From Coix lacryma-jobi var. lacryma-jobi (Eukaryota; Streptophyta; Magnoliopsida; Poales; Poaceae), in NCBI GenBank assembly GCA_009763385.1, contig CM019825.1:24212953-24276952 (forward strand): a DNA stretch of 64,000 nucleotides. The letters run 5' to 3'. The translations under genes were made by a program, and so were the position numbers. Numbering within the stretch: position 1 is the first letter of the stretch; each line of letters begins with the position of its first letter. This document shows, piece after piece, positions 43,452-54,681 of the stretch. The notes under the pieces are model-generated. The model made no database searches. It was not told the origin of the DNA and worked only from the letters and a program-made list of their open reading frames with translations.

Positions 43452-43594
43452 CTCGGAGTCGCACCGAGCAAGACCACACTTGGAGTCGCACCAAGTAACC
43501 AACACTTGGAGTCACACCAAGCAACCGCGCTTGGAGTCGCACCAAGTACCCACACCTGAAGTCCATCAGGCAACCGCACCTGAAGTCCATCAGA
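43452..43594. repeat. Array of six small hairpins, period about 25 bp
   Basis: Hairpins at 43452-43468, 43479-43495, 43505-43521, 43530-43546 (17-mers of the CTTGGAGTCGCACCAAG type, 5-bp stem and 7-base loop) and at 43555-43570, 43579-43594 (CCTGAAGTCCATCAGG type). Copy 1 is CTCGG...CCGAG while copies 2-4 are CTTGG...CCAAG, so the base pair changed on both sides. The second LTR repeats the array at 51852-51994. Confidence 0.9.
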
Positions 43595-44809
43595 TGACCC
43601 GAAACAGCAACCAGTAACCAACTAATCTCGAAGAAGTCCAAGCCGCTCGTGACCGTGAGCACGGCTGATATATCAGTTTTACACTCTGCAGAGGTTGCAC
43701 ATCGTTACCCATGAGTCGTGCAGATCCCGTCACACTAAACACTGCCAAGGTGCATAGCAGGTTGCACTGCAAGGCCTTTACAAAGCCCCTCCAAGTCTGT
43801 GTTACACGTACTCTAAGGTTTCTCCCCTGTCCATAAGTCAACGACCCCAAGGGACCCCTCTTGAGCCACTAAACAAACCCCGTGTAGCATAACTTAGAGG
43901 AAACTAATTAATTAGCCAGGTCCAGCCCATCCAGATCTCATGGTTGCGCTGTTAAGCCGGGTTACAGGCTTCGAGAACCGGGTCCTAGGGATCCAGGCAG
44001 GATATGTCTAGCACGAGCCCCGAACCAAAAACCAAAAGCAGCTGCCGAGTCCCACGGCACAAAACCACCAATACGGGTCCATCCTGCCGGATTTACCTAA
44101 TAACCATGTTACTACAAAATTACCATGTCCACATTCGTTTCATAGTTCATTAGTCAAGTTTATAAACATTTAACTCCCATCCCAACCATGACTGCAGGGC
44201 TAAGCAGGACACCTACCCGAACATCCCAAAACAGGCGACAAGGATAATATTTACAAATTCTAGTAAACCATAACATGGGATTCAAATTTGACATTTGCAT
44301 GCATCTACTAGATCTAAACTACTCTAATACCAAAAGTAAAATAAAGTAGGTGCAAGATGTTCAAGGACACTTGCCTTCGGACTGGGTCGAATCAACTGGG
44401 TCGCAAGGATGGTCTGGAGCGTCCTCGAACTCCGCACTCTCTGGCCCAATCAACATACATGGCACATACAAAGCGAAATGAATAACAGTACAACAAACAG
44501 TATGAAAACAGTAAAATAATAGATCTACTGCGTAGAGAACGAAATTATGAAACTAACGCAAGTTGAACGGGTCGAATCGGAGTTAAAACGCAAAAGTTAT
44601 AAGCGTTTGAATCTGAGTGGCAAATCTGTAAATAGATTGAACTTATTTTCGGATTTTAAATAAATAAAACAGAAAAGGAAAAAAACGACTGGACTGGGCC
44701 TCGTTTAGCTAGAAGTACAGGGGCTAGATCGCAAGGTTTCCGTGACTCAGTGAACAGTTGAGGCAGAGTGCGGGTTTATTCAAAAGAAAGTGAGGGGCTT
44801 TTCTGTAAA

Positions 44810-45905
44810 AGGGACATGGCGCTGTGTTGTGGTCGGCGTGGCTGCTTACGTGGCGCTGACGGTGTGCCACGCGGCCATGCATGGTTGGGTGCGGTGCACC
44901 ACGCGGCTGTGGACCGTTGACGTGGCTAGGTGCACCGGTTCTATGGCACAGTGTGGGTGCGGTGCATACCCCTTCGTTCCCCCTTCTAATCTGGACCATA
45001 CGGTGTAGATCGGACGACTCTGGGGAAACGGCGGACGACGACGACATCTGGGCGGCGATCCGTGCGGCGGCGGGGACACGGTCACGGCGGCGCCATTGGC
45101 GAGCTCGCCGGCGTGGCTCGGGAATGGCCTATAGGCCATTAGAGACTGCAGAAAAGGGTGGGTTGGAGAGAGGAGCTCACCACGAGTTCGTTGGTGCTGC
45201 TCGTGGCGCCAGAGATGGATCGGAGAAGGAGGGCGACGTGGAGGAGCGGACGGCCGACTCCGTGGGTTGACGGCGCAGTGACAGGAGAAGGCGAGAGTGC
45301 CCGCGTGACGTCCGGGTGGCGGCGGTAGAGTAGGCTCCGTGATCCTAGAGCCTCCTCGGGTCAATGGTGGCGAGCAGAAACACCAGCCGGCGGTGCTCGG
45401 ATTCGGCAGAGGCGAGACGGCGGCGGTGAACCTGGAAGGATCTGGAGGCGGTGTGAGGGCTCGGGGAAAGGCTTCGCAGAGGCGGCGCGGGGTCGGTTGG
45501 CTACTTGTAGGGCGAGGAAAAAGAGAAGGGGTGGCGGCTATAACAGATCGGGGAGGTGACGGGGGTGAGCGTCCGCTGTGGCCGCGCGAAGGGCGGAAAG
45601 GAGGTTGGGGAAGGAGCTGACGAGTGGGGTCTTGTGGTCAGCGGGTGAGGGCGAGGCGGCCGCTGTGCGTGCGGCGGGCTGGGGCGCGCGCGGGGAAAGG
45701 CTGGCCGCGCCGCTGCTTGCGGGCCGGCGCAGAGAGGAGGGGCGTGTGCAGCTGGGCCGCTGCGGTGGCAGGGCGGGCCGGAAGGAGGTGGCGGGCCGGC
45801 GCGTCGGCTTGGCCCATGGCGGGAAAGAGACAGGCCGGCGGGAGAGAGAGAAGGGTGAGGATGGGCTGGGCCGACTGGGCCGGCGCGAAGGGAAGAGAGG
45901 GTGAG
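44810..45905. other. GC-rich island in the gypsy 2 3' LTR
   Basis: An island rich in GGCGGCG-type words within an AT-rich LTR, twin at about 53210-54304. It parallels the island in gypsy 1 in position but not in sequence. Overlapping Gly/Arg-rich frames have no domain. Confidence 0.55.
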
Positions 45906-46282
45906 GGAGCCCTTTTGCCTTTTTCTTTCCTTTTCTTTTCTAAATTCCTTTGTACATCTTTTTGCAAATTCAAAACAGATTTGAAATCAAAAACAGTTTG
46001 AAAAGTTTTGAAAACATTTTCCCTAGGTTTTGCAAATAAAACTTGAGTTTGATTTGATAAAATTTTATAAACCTTTTTATTTGTTTTCTAAATAGAATAA
46101 ATCCAATTCGCGCTATACGGGTTTAATAAATTTATTTTTCACCCAATAAAAATATGCAATGGCATGAATGCAACATGAAAATGATAAATAAATTTTATTT
46201 TCCTCCTCTAATAAACTAGCCAACCTATTTAGTTTCTAAATTCTTTAATTAAATTGGGGAAAAATTAAATCAGGGTGTTACA

Positions 46283-46297
46283 AACCTACCCCCCTTA
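46283..46297 (-). other. Polypurine tract of gypsy 2
   Basis: On the minus strand it reads TAAGGGGGGTAGGTT directly before the 3' LTR. Confidence 0.85.
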
Positions 46298-46317
46298 GAA
46301 GAATCTCGTCCTCGAGA

Positions 46318-49300
46318 TTAGGAAGAGTCGGCGAAGAGATGAGGAAAATCTGCCCGAAGATCTTCTTTCTCCCATGTGGCTTCTTCTTCGGAGTAATGCT
46401 TCCATTGCACCTTGCAGATTTTAATCCTCTTGTTGCGAGTGCCTCGTTCCATCGTGTCCAAAATCTTGATCGGCTCGGAGAAAGTCAGATCATCCCGCAG
46501 ATCAAGCTCCTCAAGTGGCAACTGCTCCTCTGGAACTCTGAGGCATCTCTTCAGCTGGGATACATGGAAGACATTATGGATACCTGCCAGACGTGCAGGC
46601 AACTCCAGCTGATATGCAACTGCGCCTTTCTTGTCAATCACCTTGAAAGGGCCAATGAATCTCGGAGATAGCTTCCCTTTGACATTAAACCTCTGAAGAC
46701 CTCTGAAAGGTGACACCTTCAGATAGACATAGTCCCCAATCTGGAACTCCAGCTCTCGTCGTCTGACATCTGCATAACTCTTCTGTCTAGACTGAGCTGT
46801 CTTCAGGTTGCTTCTGATCTGCCTGACCTGTTCCTCAGCTTCCTCTATAGACTCGGGGCCAAAGACTTTCCTTTCTCCAACCTGATTCCAGAACAGAGGA
46901 GTTCTGCACTTCCTGCCATACAGTGCTTCAAACGGTGACATCTTCAGACTGGCCTGATAGCTGTTGTTATATGAGAACTCTGCATATGGCAGACTCACAT
47001 CCCAACTCTGGCTGTTCTGAAGCGCACTGGCTCTCAACATATCCTCCAGAATCTGATTCACCCTCTCTATCTGACCATCAGTCTGAGGGTGATAAGCCGA
47101 ACTGAAACTGAGGCGAGTGTCCATAGACTCATGCAACCGCTTCCAGAATCTGGATGTGAACTGTGTACCTCTGTCAGATACTATGATCTTAGGTACCCCA
47201 TGCGAGCAAACAATGCGGGACATGTACAACTCTGCAAGTCTATCTCCCTTATATGTTTCCTTGACAGGAATGAAGTGAGCCACCTTGGTCAAACGATCAA
47301 CTATGACCCAGATAGAATCATATCCCGACTGGGTCCTGGGCAAACCAGTGATGAAATCCATGCTGATCTCTTCCCATTTCCACTCGGGAATCTGCAGGGG
47401 CTGTAACAAACCAGCAGGTCTCTGATGTTGGGCCTTAACCCTCTGACATGTGTCACACAAAGCCACATACTCTGCTACTTCCCTCTTCATCCCATACCAC
47501 CAGTAATACTGCTTCAGATCCTGGTACATCTTGGTACTGCCTGGATGGAGAGAGTAGGCTGAATCATGAGCTTCCCTCAGAATCAACTCCTTGATAGCCT
47601 TCACATCTGGAACACAGATTCTGCCTCTGAACCATAAGACACCCTGATCATCCTCTGTGAACCCTGGGGCTTTGTCCTCCTTGATCGACTGTCTGATCTC
47701 CAGAAGATACTCATCAGTGAGCTGCCCTGCTCGGATATCATGCTCCAAGGTCGAATCAACCTCCATGGCTACTGCATCAGTGTGGCCAAGAATACCCAAG
47801 TTGAGCTTCACAAACTCTTCATGCAACTCGGGCTGCTGCTCCTTGATCTCTAGCACATTACAGTAGACCTTCCTGCTCAAGGCATCTGCAACAACATTCG
47901 CCTTGCCTGGATGATAGTTGATACTCAGATCATAGTCTTTGATCAACTCGAGCCATCTCCGTTGGCGAAGATTCAGATCTGGCTGGGTGAAAATATACTT
48001 CAAGCTCTTATGATCAGTGTATATCTCTGTCTTCTTGTCCATCAGATAGTGCCTCCAGATCTTCAAAGCATGAACAACAGCTGCCAACTCTAGATCATGT
48101 GTAGGGTAATTCAGCTCATGCTTCCTGAGCTGTCTCGAGGCATAAACAATCACCTGACCTTCCTGCATAAGCACACATCCTAGACCCTGTCGCGAAGCAT
48201 CACAATACACAGTGAAGTTCTTCTGGACATCTGGCATGACAAGAATAGGAGCAGAGGTCAATCTCGCTTTCAGCTCCTCAAAACCAGTCTGGCATTCAGG
48301 GGACCATACAAACTTGGCACCCTTCTCAGTCAGTCTCGTCATCGGCTTCACGATCTTGGAGAATCCCTCAATAAATCTGCGATAATATCCCGCCATACCG
48401 AGGAAACTCTGTATCTCAGTAACGCTCTCAGGTACCTTCCAGTCCAATATATCTTGGACCTTGCCTGGATCCACTGATACACCACCCTCTGAGATGATAT
48501 GCCCCAAATATGCAACCTTCTTCAACCAGAACTCGCATTTGCTCAGCTTTGCATACAACCGATGCTCTCTGAGCTTCTGCAACACTAACCTCAGATGCTT
48601 CTCATGTTCTTCTTCAGTCTTCGAGAATATCAGGATATCATCAAGGAATACCACGACGAACAGATCTAGAAACTCCATGAAGACCTTGTTCATCAGATAC
48701 ATGAAGAAAGCTGGGGCATTAGTCAAGCCGAAGGACATCACTGTGTACTCATATAACCCATATCGAGTCACAAACGCCGTCTTCGGGATATCAGCTTCAC
48801 GAATCTTCAGCTGGTTATAACCTGTTTGCAGGTCAATCTTCGAGAACACATGAGCACCCTTCAACTGATCAAACAGATCATCAATGCGAGGAATCGGGTA
48901 CTTGTTCTTGATGGTAGCTTCATTCAATGCGCGGTAATCAACGCACATCCGCAGACCTCCATCCTTCTTCGGAACAAAGATCACAGGGGCTCCCCACGGG
49001 GATGTACTAGGACGAATATGCCCCTTCTCTAACTGCTCTTGGATCTGCGTCTTCAGCTCAGCTAGCTTTTCGGCATCCATTCTATATGGTCGCCTGTATA
49101 TAGGTGCAGTGCCAGGAACTAAATCAATAGAGAACTCAATCTCACGATCAGGTGGCATACCTGGCACCTTCTGGAAGACATCTGGGAACTCCTTGACAAC
49201 TCGGATATCAGGTACCACGACAGCCTCATATGCTCTGGCTTCTTCTATCATCTTTGTCGGTGCCTGATATACAATCTCCGGGCCATCTGGATGCTTCACT

Positions 49301-50928
49301 GTGATGATCCTCTGAGCACAATCAATGACTCCCTGGTACTTGCGTAGCCAATCCATTCCCAGAATGACATCAATACCTTGGGAATCCAGAACAATAAGAG
49401 AGGTGGGAAAGACTACCCCCCTTATGGTTAAGCTCACATTCGGGCACACATGTCTCGATATCAGTTCTCCTCCAGGAGAGTTCACTAGCAGATGCTTTTT
49501 CATCAACACTCTATTCATATTATATTTAGATGCGCAGGGTGCTGATATGAAAGAATGAGATGCTCCAGAATCAAACAAGACTGTAACTGGGTGGGAGTCA
49601 ACAAGGAACGTACCAAACACCACATCTGGTGCCGTCTGGGCAGACTCTGCCGTCACGTGGTTCACACGACCACGAGTGTAGCTCTGGGACTGGCCTGCAG
49701 GACGAGACTGCGGTGGAGCTGGCTGCCTCAACGGACACTTGTTGGCGAAGTGTCCCATCTGGTTGCACTTGTAGCACGGGCCAACCTGACCTGCCCCCTG
49801 TGCTGAACGGGGCTGCTGCGGAGCTGGAAGACCCTGGCGAGGTGCCTGAGCCTGGCGTGGCTGCTGCTGCTGCTGCTGGGGTGGAGCCTGATACTGTGGA
49901 GCTGGATGCCTGTACTGGGGAGCTGGCTGCCGGGACTGGGGCGGGCGGTACTGCTGCTGCTGGGGAATCTGCCTAGAAGCTGAGGCAGGTGGAGCGTAGC
50001 GGGGACGAGTAGAGCTGCCGGAGGACTGTCCCTGGAACGTCATCTTCCTCTTGCGATCGGCATCGAGGTCCTTCCGTTCCTTCTCCACTGCGAAGGCACG
50101 GTCAACCAGCTTCTGAAATGAGGAATACTCATTTGAAGCTAGGGCATAGCGGAGTCCTGGGTTAAGCCCATGCCTGAAGCAGATAACAATTTCATTATTG
50201 ATCAGGTAACAAAGGAATGAACAAGGGTATATGAAGAATATATTTAATATGAAAGAATGACAGAGATCTTGCCTGAAACACTCCTGCTTCTTATCATCTG
50301 TGTCCACGTCATCTGGGGCGTAACGGGACAGCTGGCTGAACCGCGTGAGATACTCACGCACTGTCATCGCGCCCTGCCTGAGATCCTGGAACTCGCGGCG
50401 CTTCACCCTGATCTCGCCGAAAGGGACGTACTGGTCGCGGAATGCCCTGCGGAACTCCTCCCAAGTGATCGAGTCGGCGTCCGCATGAGCTGCGGTGTAC
50501 GCAGTCCACCAGTTCTTCGCCGGGCCCTGAAGCTGGTGCGAGGCGTAGAGGGCCTTATCAAGGTCCCCGACATGGGCAAGCTGCAACTTGCCTGTAATCG
50601 TCTCGAGCCAATCATCTGCATCCATTGGCTCTATGGCGTGGTGGAACACTGGAGGGCGCGTCGTCATGAAGCTCCTGAGAGTGTCATCCGGTCGGGGTGG
50701 CTGTGCAGCTCCTGCACCCTGAGCACCCTGAGCAGCCTGCGCCATCTGCTGCATGTGCTGCATGATCTGGGCCATGTTCTGCATCATCTCATTCTGCACC
50801 TGGGCCATCTGGAGTGGGTCGTACGGAGGCGGAGGTGGAGGTGGATGAGAATGAGGCGGCTGGTTGCCACCTGCTCCGCTCCCGCCAGCGTTACCGGCGT
50901 TACCCGCGCTGCTCCTGGTGTCAACCAT
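46318..50928 (-). CDS. gag-pol: Gypsy gag-pol polyprotein with apparent in-frame intron
   Basis: 1536 codons from MVDTRSSAGNAG. Order: Pro/Gln-rich N-terminus, gag capsid (about 85-290), CCHC knuckle at about 385-398 (CYKCNQMGHFANKC), protease at about 452-458 (FDSGASH), reverse transcriptase with FVVVFLDDILIFSK, RNase H (YCDAS, YTDHKS), integrase (HPGSTKMYQDLKQYYWW, SMDF, SDRGTQF, IERVNQ) and a chromodomain-like C-terminus (CKVQWKHYSEEEATWE). Residues 219-251 are hydrophobic, unrelated to gag and absent from gypsy 1; they match a 99-bp intron (50174-50272). There are no stops or frameshifts. Probably autonomous and young. Confidence 0.95.
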   Translation of the reverse strand: MVDTRSSAGNAGNAGGSGAGGNQPPHSHPPPPPPPYDPLQMAQVQNEMMQNMAQIMQHMQQMAQAAQGAQGAGAAQPPRPDDTLRSFMTTRPPVFHHAIEPMDADDWLETITGKLQLAHVGDLDKALYASHQLQGPAKNWWTAYTAAHADADSITWEEFRRAFRDQYVPFGEIRVKRREFQDLRQGAMTVREYLTRFSQLSRYAPDDVDTDDKKQECFRQDLCHSFILNIFFIYPCSFLCYLINNEIVICFRHGLNPGLRYALASNEYSSFQKLVDRAFAVEKERKDLDADRKRKMTFQGQSSGSSTRPRYAPPASASRQIPQQQQYRPPQSRQPAPQYRHPAPQYQAPPQQQQQQPRQAQAPRQGLPAPQQPRSAQGAGQVGPCYKCNQMGHFANKCPLRQPAPPQSRPAGQSQSYTRGRVNHVTAESAQTAPDVVFGTFLVDSHPVTVLFDSGASHSFISAPCASKYNMNRVLMKKHLLVNSPGGELISRHVCPNVSLTIRGVVFPTSLIVLDSQGIDVILGMDWLRKYQGVIDCAQRIITVKHPDGPEIVYQAPTKMIEEARAYEAVVVPDIRVVKEFPDVFQKVPGMPPDREIEFSIDLVPGTAPIYRRPYRMDAEKLAELKTQIQEQLEKGHIRPSTSPWGAPVIFVPKKDGGLRMCVDYRALNEATIKNKYPIPRIDDLFDQLKGAHVFSKIDLQTGYNQLKIREADIPKTAFVTRYGLYEYTVMSFGLTNAPAFFMYLMNKVFMEFLDLFVVVFLDDILIFSKTEEEHEKHLRLVLQKLREHRLYAKLSKCEFWLKKVAYLGHIISEGGVSVDPGKVQDILDWKVPESVTEIQSFLGMAGYYRRFIEGFSKIVKPMTRLTEKGAKFVWSPECQTGFEELKARLTSAPILVMPDVQKNFTVYCDASRQGLGCVLMQEGQVIVYASRQLRKHELNYPTHDLELAAVVHALKIWRHYLMDKKTEIYTDHKSLKYIFTQPDLNLRQRRWLELIKDYDLSINYHPGKANVVADALSRKVYCNVLEIKEQQPELHEEFVKLNLGILGHTDAVAMEVDSTLEHDIRAGQLTDEYLLEIRQSIKEDKAPGFTEDDQGVLWFRGRICVPDVKAIKELILREAHDSAYSLHPGSTKMYQDLKQYYWWYGMKREVAEYVALCDTCQRVKAQHQRPAGLLQPLQIPEWKWEEISMDFITGLPRTQSGYDSIWVIVDRLTKVAHFIPVKETYKGDRLAELYMSRIVCSHGVPKIIVSDRGTQFTSRFWKRLHESMDTRLSFSSAYHPQTDGQIERVNQILEDMLRASALQNSQSWDVSLPYAEFSYNNSYQASLKMSPFEALYGRKCRTPLFWNQVGERKVFGPESIEEAEEQVRQIRSNLKTAQSRQKSYADVRRRELEFQIGDYVYLKVSPFRGLQRFNVKGKLSPRFIGPFKVIDKKGAVAYQLELPARLAGIHNVFHVSQLKRCLRVPEEQLPLEELDLRDDLTFSEPIKILDTMERGTRNKRIKICKVQWKHYSEEEATWEKEDLRADFPHLFADSS
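50174..50272 (-). other. Putative 99-bp GC-AG intron in gypsy 2 gag
   Basis: On the minus strand the borders are TTTCAG then GCAAGATC, and CTGCTTCAG then GCATGG. The interior is T/A-rich, with a branch-like CTGATC and a pyrimidine tract before the acceptor. Its length is a multiple of three and it has no stop. Removing it joins two halves of a conserved gag motif (ECFR with HGLNPGLRYAL), as in the uninterrupted gypsy 1 equivalent (SFMRGLNTKMQ). Confidence 0.8.
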
Positions 50929-51309
50929 CTGTTACATTTTCCAGGAGTAAAAATGAGATATGGTAGATAGATATATAACAACCCTGATTTGGTTAATTAA
51001 TTCGATTAGTAAAATATTTAAACAAATGATGTCGCTGCAACCTGACGGTCGCAACACACCAACAATCATTACAAAGAACCAAAACATTACATATGCACAA
51101 GTACATGTCATTCAACGACCTACGAGATCACATAATTATGGGGGGGCTTCTTACGAGTTTGGAGGACCTACTTTTAAACAAAATTTGAATTTTCAGCAGA
51201 GACAGGCTACAGAAGTGGGAAAATGGGTCAGACTTTATAAAAATAGTTTTGTAAATCCGACGACTGACTAGGGTAGCGTCCTACGGTCAACACGGCTTTG
51301 ATACCACTC
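50929..51309 (-). other. Leader of gypsy 2
   Basis: About 380 bp between gag and the 5' LTR. No extra ORF in the sense direction. The gag ATG follows TGTAACAG, an acceptor-like sequence. Confidence 0.6.
51295..51306 (-). other. Primer binding site of gypsy 2
   Basis: On the minus strand it reads TGGTATCAAAGC, one mismatch to the initiator-Met site, three bases inside the LTR. Confidence 0.9.
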
Positions 51310-54300
51310 TGTGACACCCCAATTTTAAGAACAAAATTGGAGCACAATATATGTATGCCAGGATCAATTTTCATACATATATCCACATCATAGTAAATAT
51401 CAAAACAATGCTTTATTAATAATATCGAACTTTATTACATAAATGACCCTCGGGTCTGAAATAAAAGTACAGACTCTCATGATAACGGACTCTAATGAAG
51501 ACGCTGATGTAGATGCGGAAAACGGGACTCCATCTCCACAGGAAGGTCGACCGGGGGTAGCGCCATCCTAGTACAGGTCGTCAGGGTCGTAGCCTCCGTC
51601 TTCTGGATACTCCTGCTCCTCGTACGTGTAGTCTCCAGCGTCTGGGTGGGGTAGCAGGGGGGACAAAGAGGAAGGGTGAGTACATCGAAATGTACTCCGC
51701 AAGTGTAGGAAATATATGCTTATGAGGCTTATAACAAAGGTAGGCTGACTTGTTTGACTCAAGCGCCTAAAGCGACACACCCTATTAACCCTATTAATCC
51801 TATGCACCTATTTACTAGGTTATAGACAGACTCTGTAGAAAAGTAACAACACTCGGAGTCGCACCGAGCAAGACCACACTTGGAGTCGCACCAAGTAACC
51901 AACACTTGGAGTCACACCAAGCAACCGCGCTTGGAGTCGCACCAAGTACCCACACCTGAAGTCCATCAGGCAACCGCACCTGAAGTCCATCAGATGACCC
52001 GAAACAGCAACCAGTAACCAACTAATCTCGAAGAAGTCCAAGCCGCTCGTGACCGTGAGCACGGCTGATATATCAGTTTTACACTCTGCAGAGGTTGCAC
52101 ATCGTTACCCATGAGTCGTGCAGATCCCGTCACACTAAACACTGCCAAGGTGCATAGCAGGTTGCACTGCAAGGCCTTTACAAAGCCCCTCCAAGTCTGT
52201 GTTACACGTACTCTAAGGTTTCTCCCCTGTCCATAAGTCAACGACCCCAAGGGACCCCTCTTGAGCCACTAAACAAACCCCGTGTAGCATAACTTAGAGG
52301 AAACTAATTAATTAGCCAGGTCCAGCCCATCCAGATCTCATGGTTGCGCTGTTAAGCCGGGTTACAGGCTTCGAGAACCGGGTCCTAGGGATCCAGGCAG
52401 GATATGTCTAGCACGAGCCCCGAACCAAAAACCAAAAGCAGCTGCCGAGTCCCACGGCACAAAACCACCAATACGGGTCCATCCTGCCGGATTTACCTAA
52501 TAACCATGTTACTACAAAATTACCATGTCCACATTCGTTTCATAGTTCATTAGTCAAGTTTATAAACATTTAACTCCCATCCCAACCATGACTGCAGGGC
52601 TAAGCAGGACACCTACCCGAACATCCCAAAACAGGCGACAAGGATAATATTTACAAATTCTAGTAAACCATAACATGGGATTCAAATTTGACATTTGCAT
52701 GCATCTACTAGATCTAAACTACTCTAATACCAAAAGTAAAATAAAGTAGGTGCAAGATGTTCAAGGACACTTGCCTTCGGACTGGGTCGAATCAACTGGG
52801 TCGCAAGGATGGTCTGGAGCGTCCTCGAACTCCGCACTCTCTGGCCCAATCAACATACATGGCACATACAAAGCGAAATGAATAACAGTACAACAAACAG
52901 TATGAAAACAGTAAAATAATAGATCTACTGCGTAGAGAACGAAATTATGAAACTAACGCAAGTTGAACGGGTCGAATCGGAGTTAAAACGCAAAAGTTAT
53001 AAGCGTTTGAATCTGAGTGGCAAATCTGTAAATAGATTGAACTTATTTTCGGATTTTAAATAAATAAAACAGAAAAGGAAAAAAACGACTGGACTGGGCC
53101 TCGTTTAGCTAGAAGTACAGGGGCTAGATCGCAAGGTTTCCGTGACTCAGTGAACAGTTGAGGCAGAGTGCGGGTTTATTCAAAAGAAAGTGAGGGGCTT
53201 TTCTGTAAAAGGGACATGGCGCTGTGTTGTGGTCGGCGTGGCTGCTTACGTGGCGCTGACGGTGTGCCACGCGGCCGTGCATGGTTGGGTGCGGTGCACC
53301 ACGCGGCTGTGGACCGTTGACGTGGCTAGGTGCACCGGTTCTATGGCACAGTGTGGGTGCGGTGCATACCCCTTCGTTCCCCCTTCTAATCTGGACCATA
53401 CGGTGTAGATCGGACGGCTCTGGGGAAACGGCGGACGACGACGACATCTGGGCGGCGATCCGTGCGGCGGCGGGGACACGGTCACGGCGGCGCCATTGGC
53501 GAGCTCGCCGGCGTGGCTCGGGAATGGCCTATAGGCCATTAGAGACTGCAGAAAAGGGTGGGTTGGAGAGAGGAGCTCACCACGAGTTCGTTGGTGCTGC
53601 TCGTGGCGCCAGAGATGGATCGGAGAAGGAGGGCGACGTGGAGGAGCGGACGGCCGACTCCGTGGGTTGACGGCGCAGTGACAGGAGAAGGCGAGAGTGC
53701 CCGCGTGACGTCCGGGTGGCGGCGGTAGAGTAGCTCCGTGATCCTAGAGCCTCCTCGGGTCAATGGTGGCGAGCAGAAACACCAGCCGGCGGTGCTCGGA
53801 TTCGGCAGAGGCGAGACGGCGGCGGTGAACCTGGAAGGATCTGGAGGCGGTGTGAGGGCTCGGGGAAAGGCTTCGCAGAGGCGGCGCGGGGTCGGTTGGC
53901 TACTTGTAGGGCGAGGAAAAAGAGAAGGGGTGGCGGCTATAACAGATCGGGGAGGTGGCGGGGGTGAGCGTCCGCTGTGGCCGCGCGAAGGGCGGAAAGG
54001 AGGTTGGGGAAGGAGCTGACGAGTGGGGTCTTGTGGTCAGCGGGTGAGGGCGAGGGGGCCGCTGTGCGTGCGGCGGGCTGGGGCGCGCGCGGGGAAAGGC
54101 TGGCCGCGCCGCTGCTTGCGGGCCGGCGCAGAGAGGAGGGGCGTGTGCAGCTGGGCCGCTGCGGTGGCAGGGCGGGCCGGAAGGAGGTGGCGGGCCGGCG
54201 CGTCGGCTTGGCCCATGGCGGGAAAGAGACAGGCCGGCGGGAGAGAGAGAAGGGTGAGGATGGGCTGGGCCGACTGGGCCGGCGCGAAGGGAAGAGAGGG

Positions 54301-54681
54301 TGAGGGAGCCCTTTTGCCTTTTTCTTTCCTTTTCTTTTCTAAATTCCTTTGTACATCTTTTTGCAAATTCAAAACAGATTTGAAATCAAAAACAGTTTGA
54401 AAAGTTTTGAAAACATTTTCCCTAGGTTTTGCAAATAAAACTTGAGTTTGATTTGATAAAATTTTATAAACCTTTTTATTTGTTTTCTAAATAGAATAAA
54501 TCCGATTCGCGCTATACGGGTTTAATAAATTTATTTTTCACCCAATAAAAATATGCAATGGCATGAATGCAACATGAAAATGATAAATAAATTTTATTTT
54601 CCTCCTCTAATAAACTAGCCAACCTATTTAGTTTCTAAATTCTTTAATTAAATTGGGGAAAAATTAAATCAGGGTGTTACA
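51310..54681 (-). repeat. 5' LTR of gypsy 2
   Basis: Complete LTR, offset 8400 (then 8399) from the left copy, with the hairpin array at 51852-51994. Confidence 0.96.

Larger units (their letters stand above)
42910..46282 (-). repeat. 3' LTR of gypsy 2
   Basis: It contains a hairpin array (43452-43594), AT-rich stretches and a GC-rich island (about 44810-45905) with open frames on both strands, which I treat as composition effects. Confidence 0.96.
42910..54681 (-). mobile_element. Ty3/gypsy Tekay/Del-like retrotransposon (gypsy 2), nested
   Basis: LTRs 42910-46282 (3373 bp) and 51310-54681 (3372 bp) have ends TGTGACACCCC and GGTGTTACA. The target duplication GCTAC is at 42905-42909 and 54682-54686. 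On the minus strand the order is 5' LTR (right copy), primer site, gag-pol, polypurine tract and 3' LTR (left copy). I see about five substitutions and one indel between the LTRs. The pol C-terminus is chromodomain-like. It sits in opposite orientation inside the RNase H sequence of the Tat-like element. Confidence 0.96.

Noticed and set aside
43452..43594. CRISPR-like regular spacing
   Set aside because: Repeats are 16-17 bp with 7-11-bp gaps in a plant LTR; they are tandem hairpins, not a CRISPR array.
45339..46001. Plus-strand frames of 93-125 codons in the gypsy 2 LTR
   Set aside because: Overlapping Gly/Arg-rich frames in a GC-rich island, in antisense to the element, with no domain.
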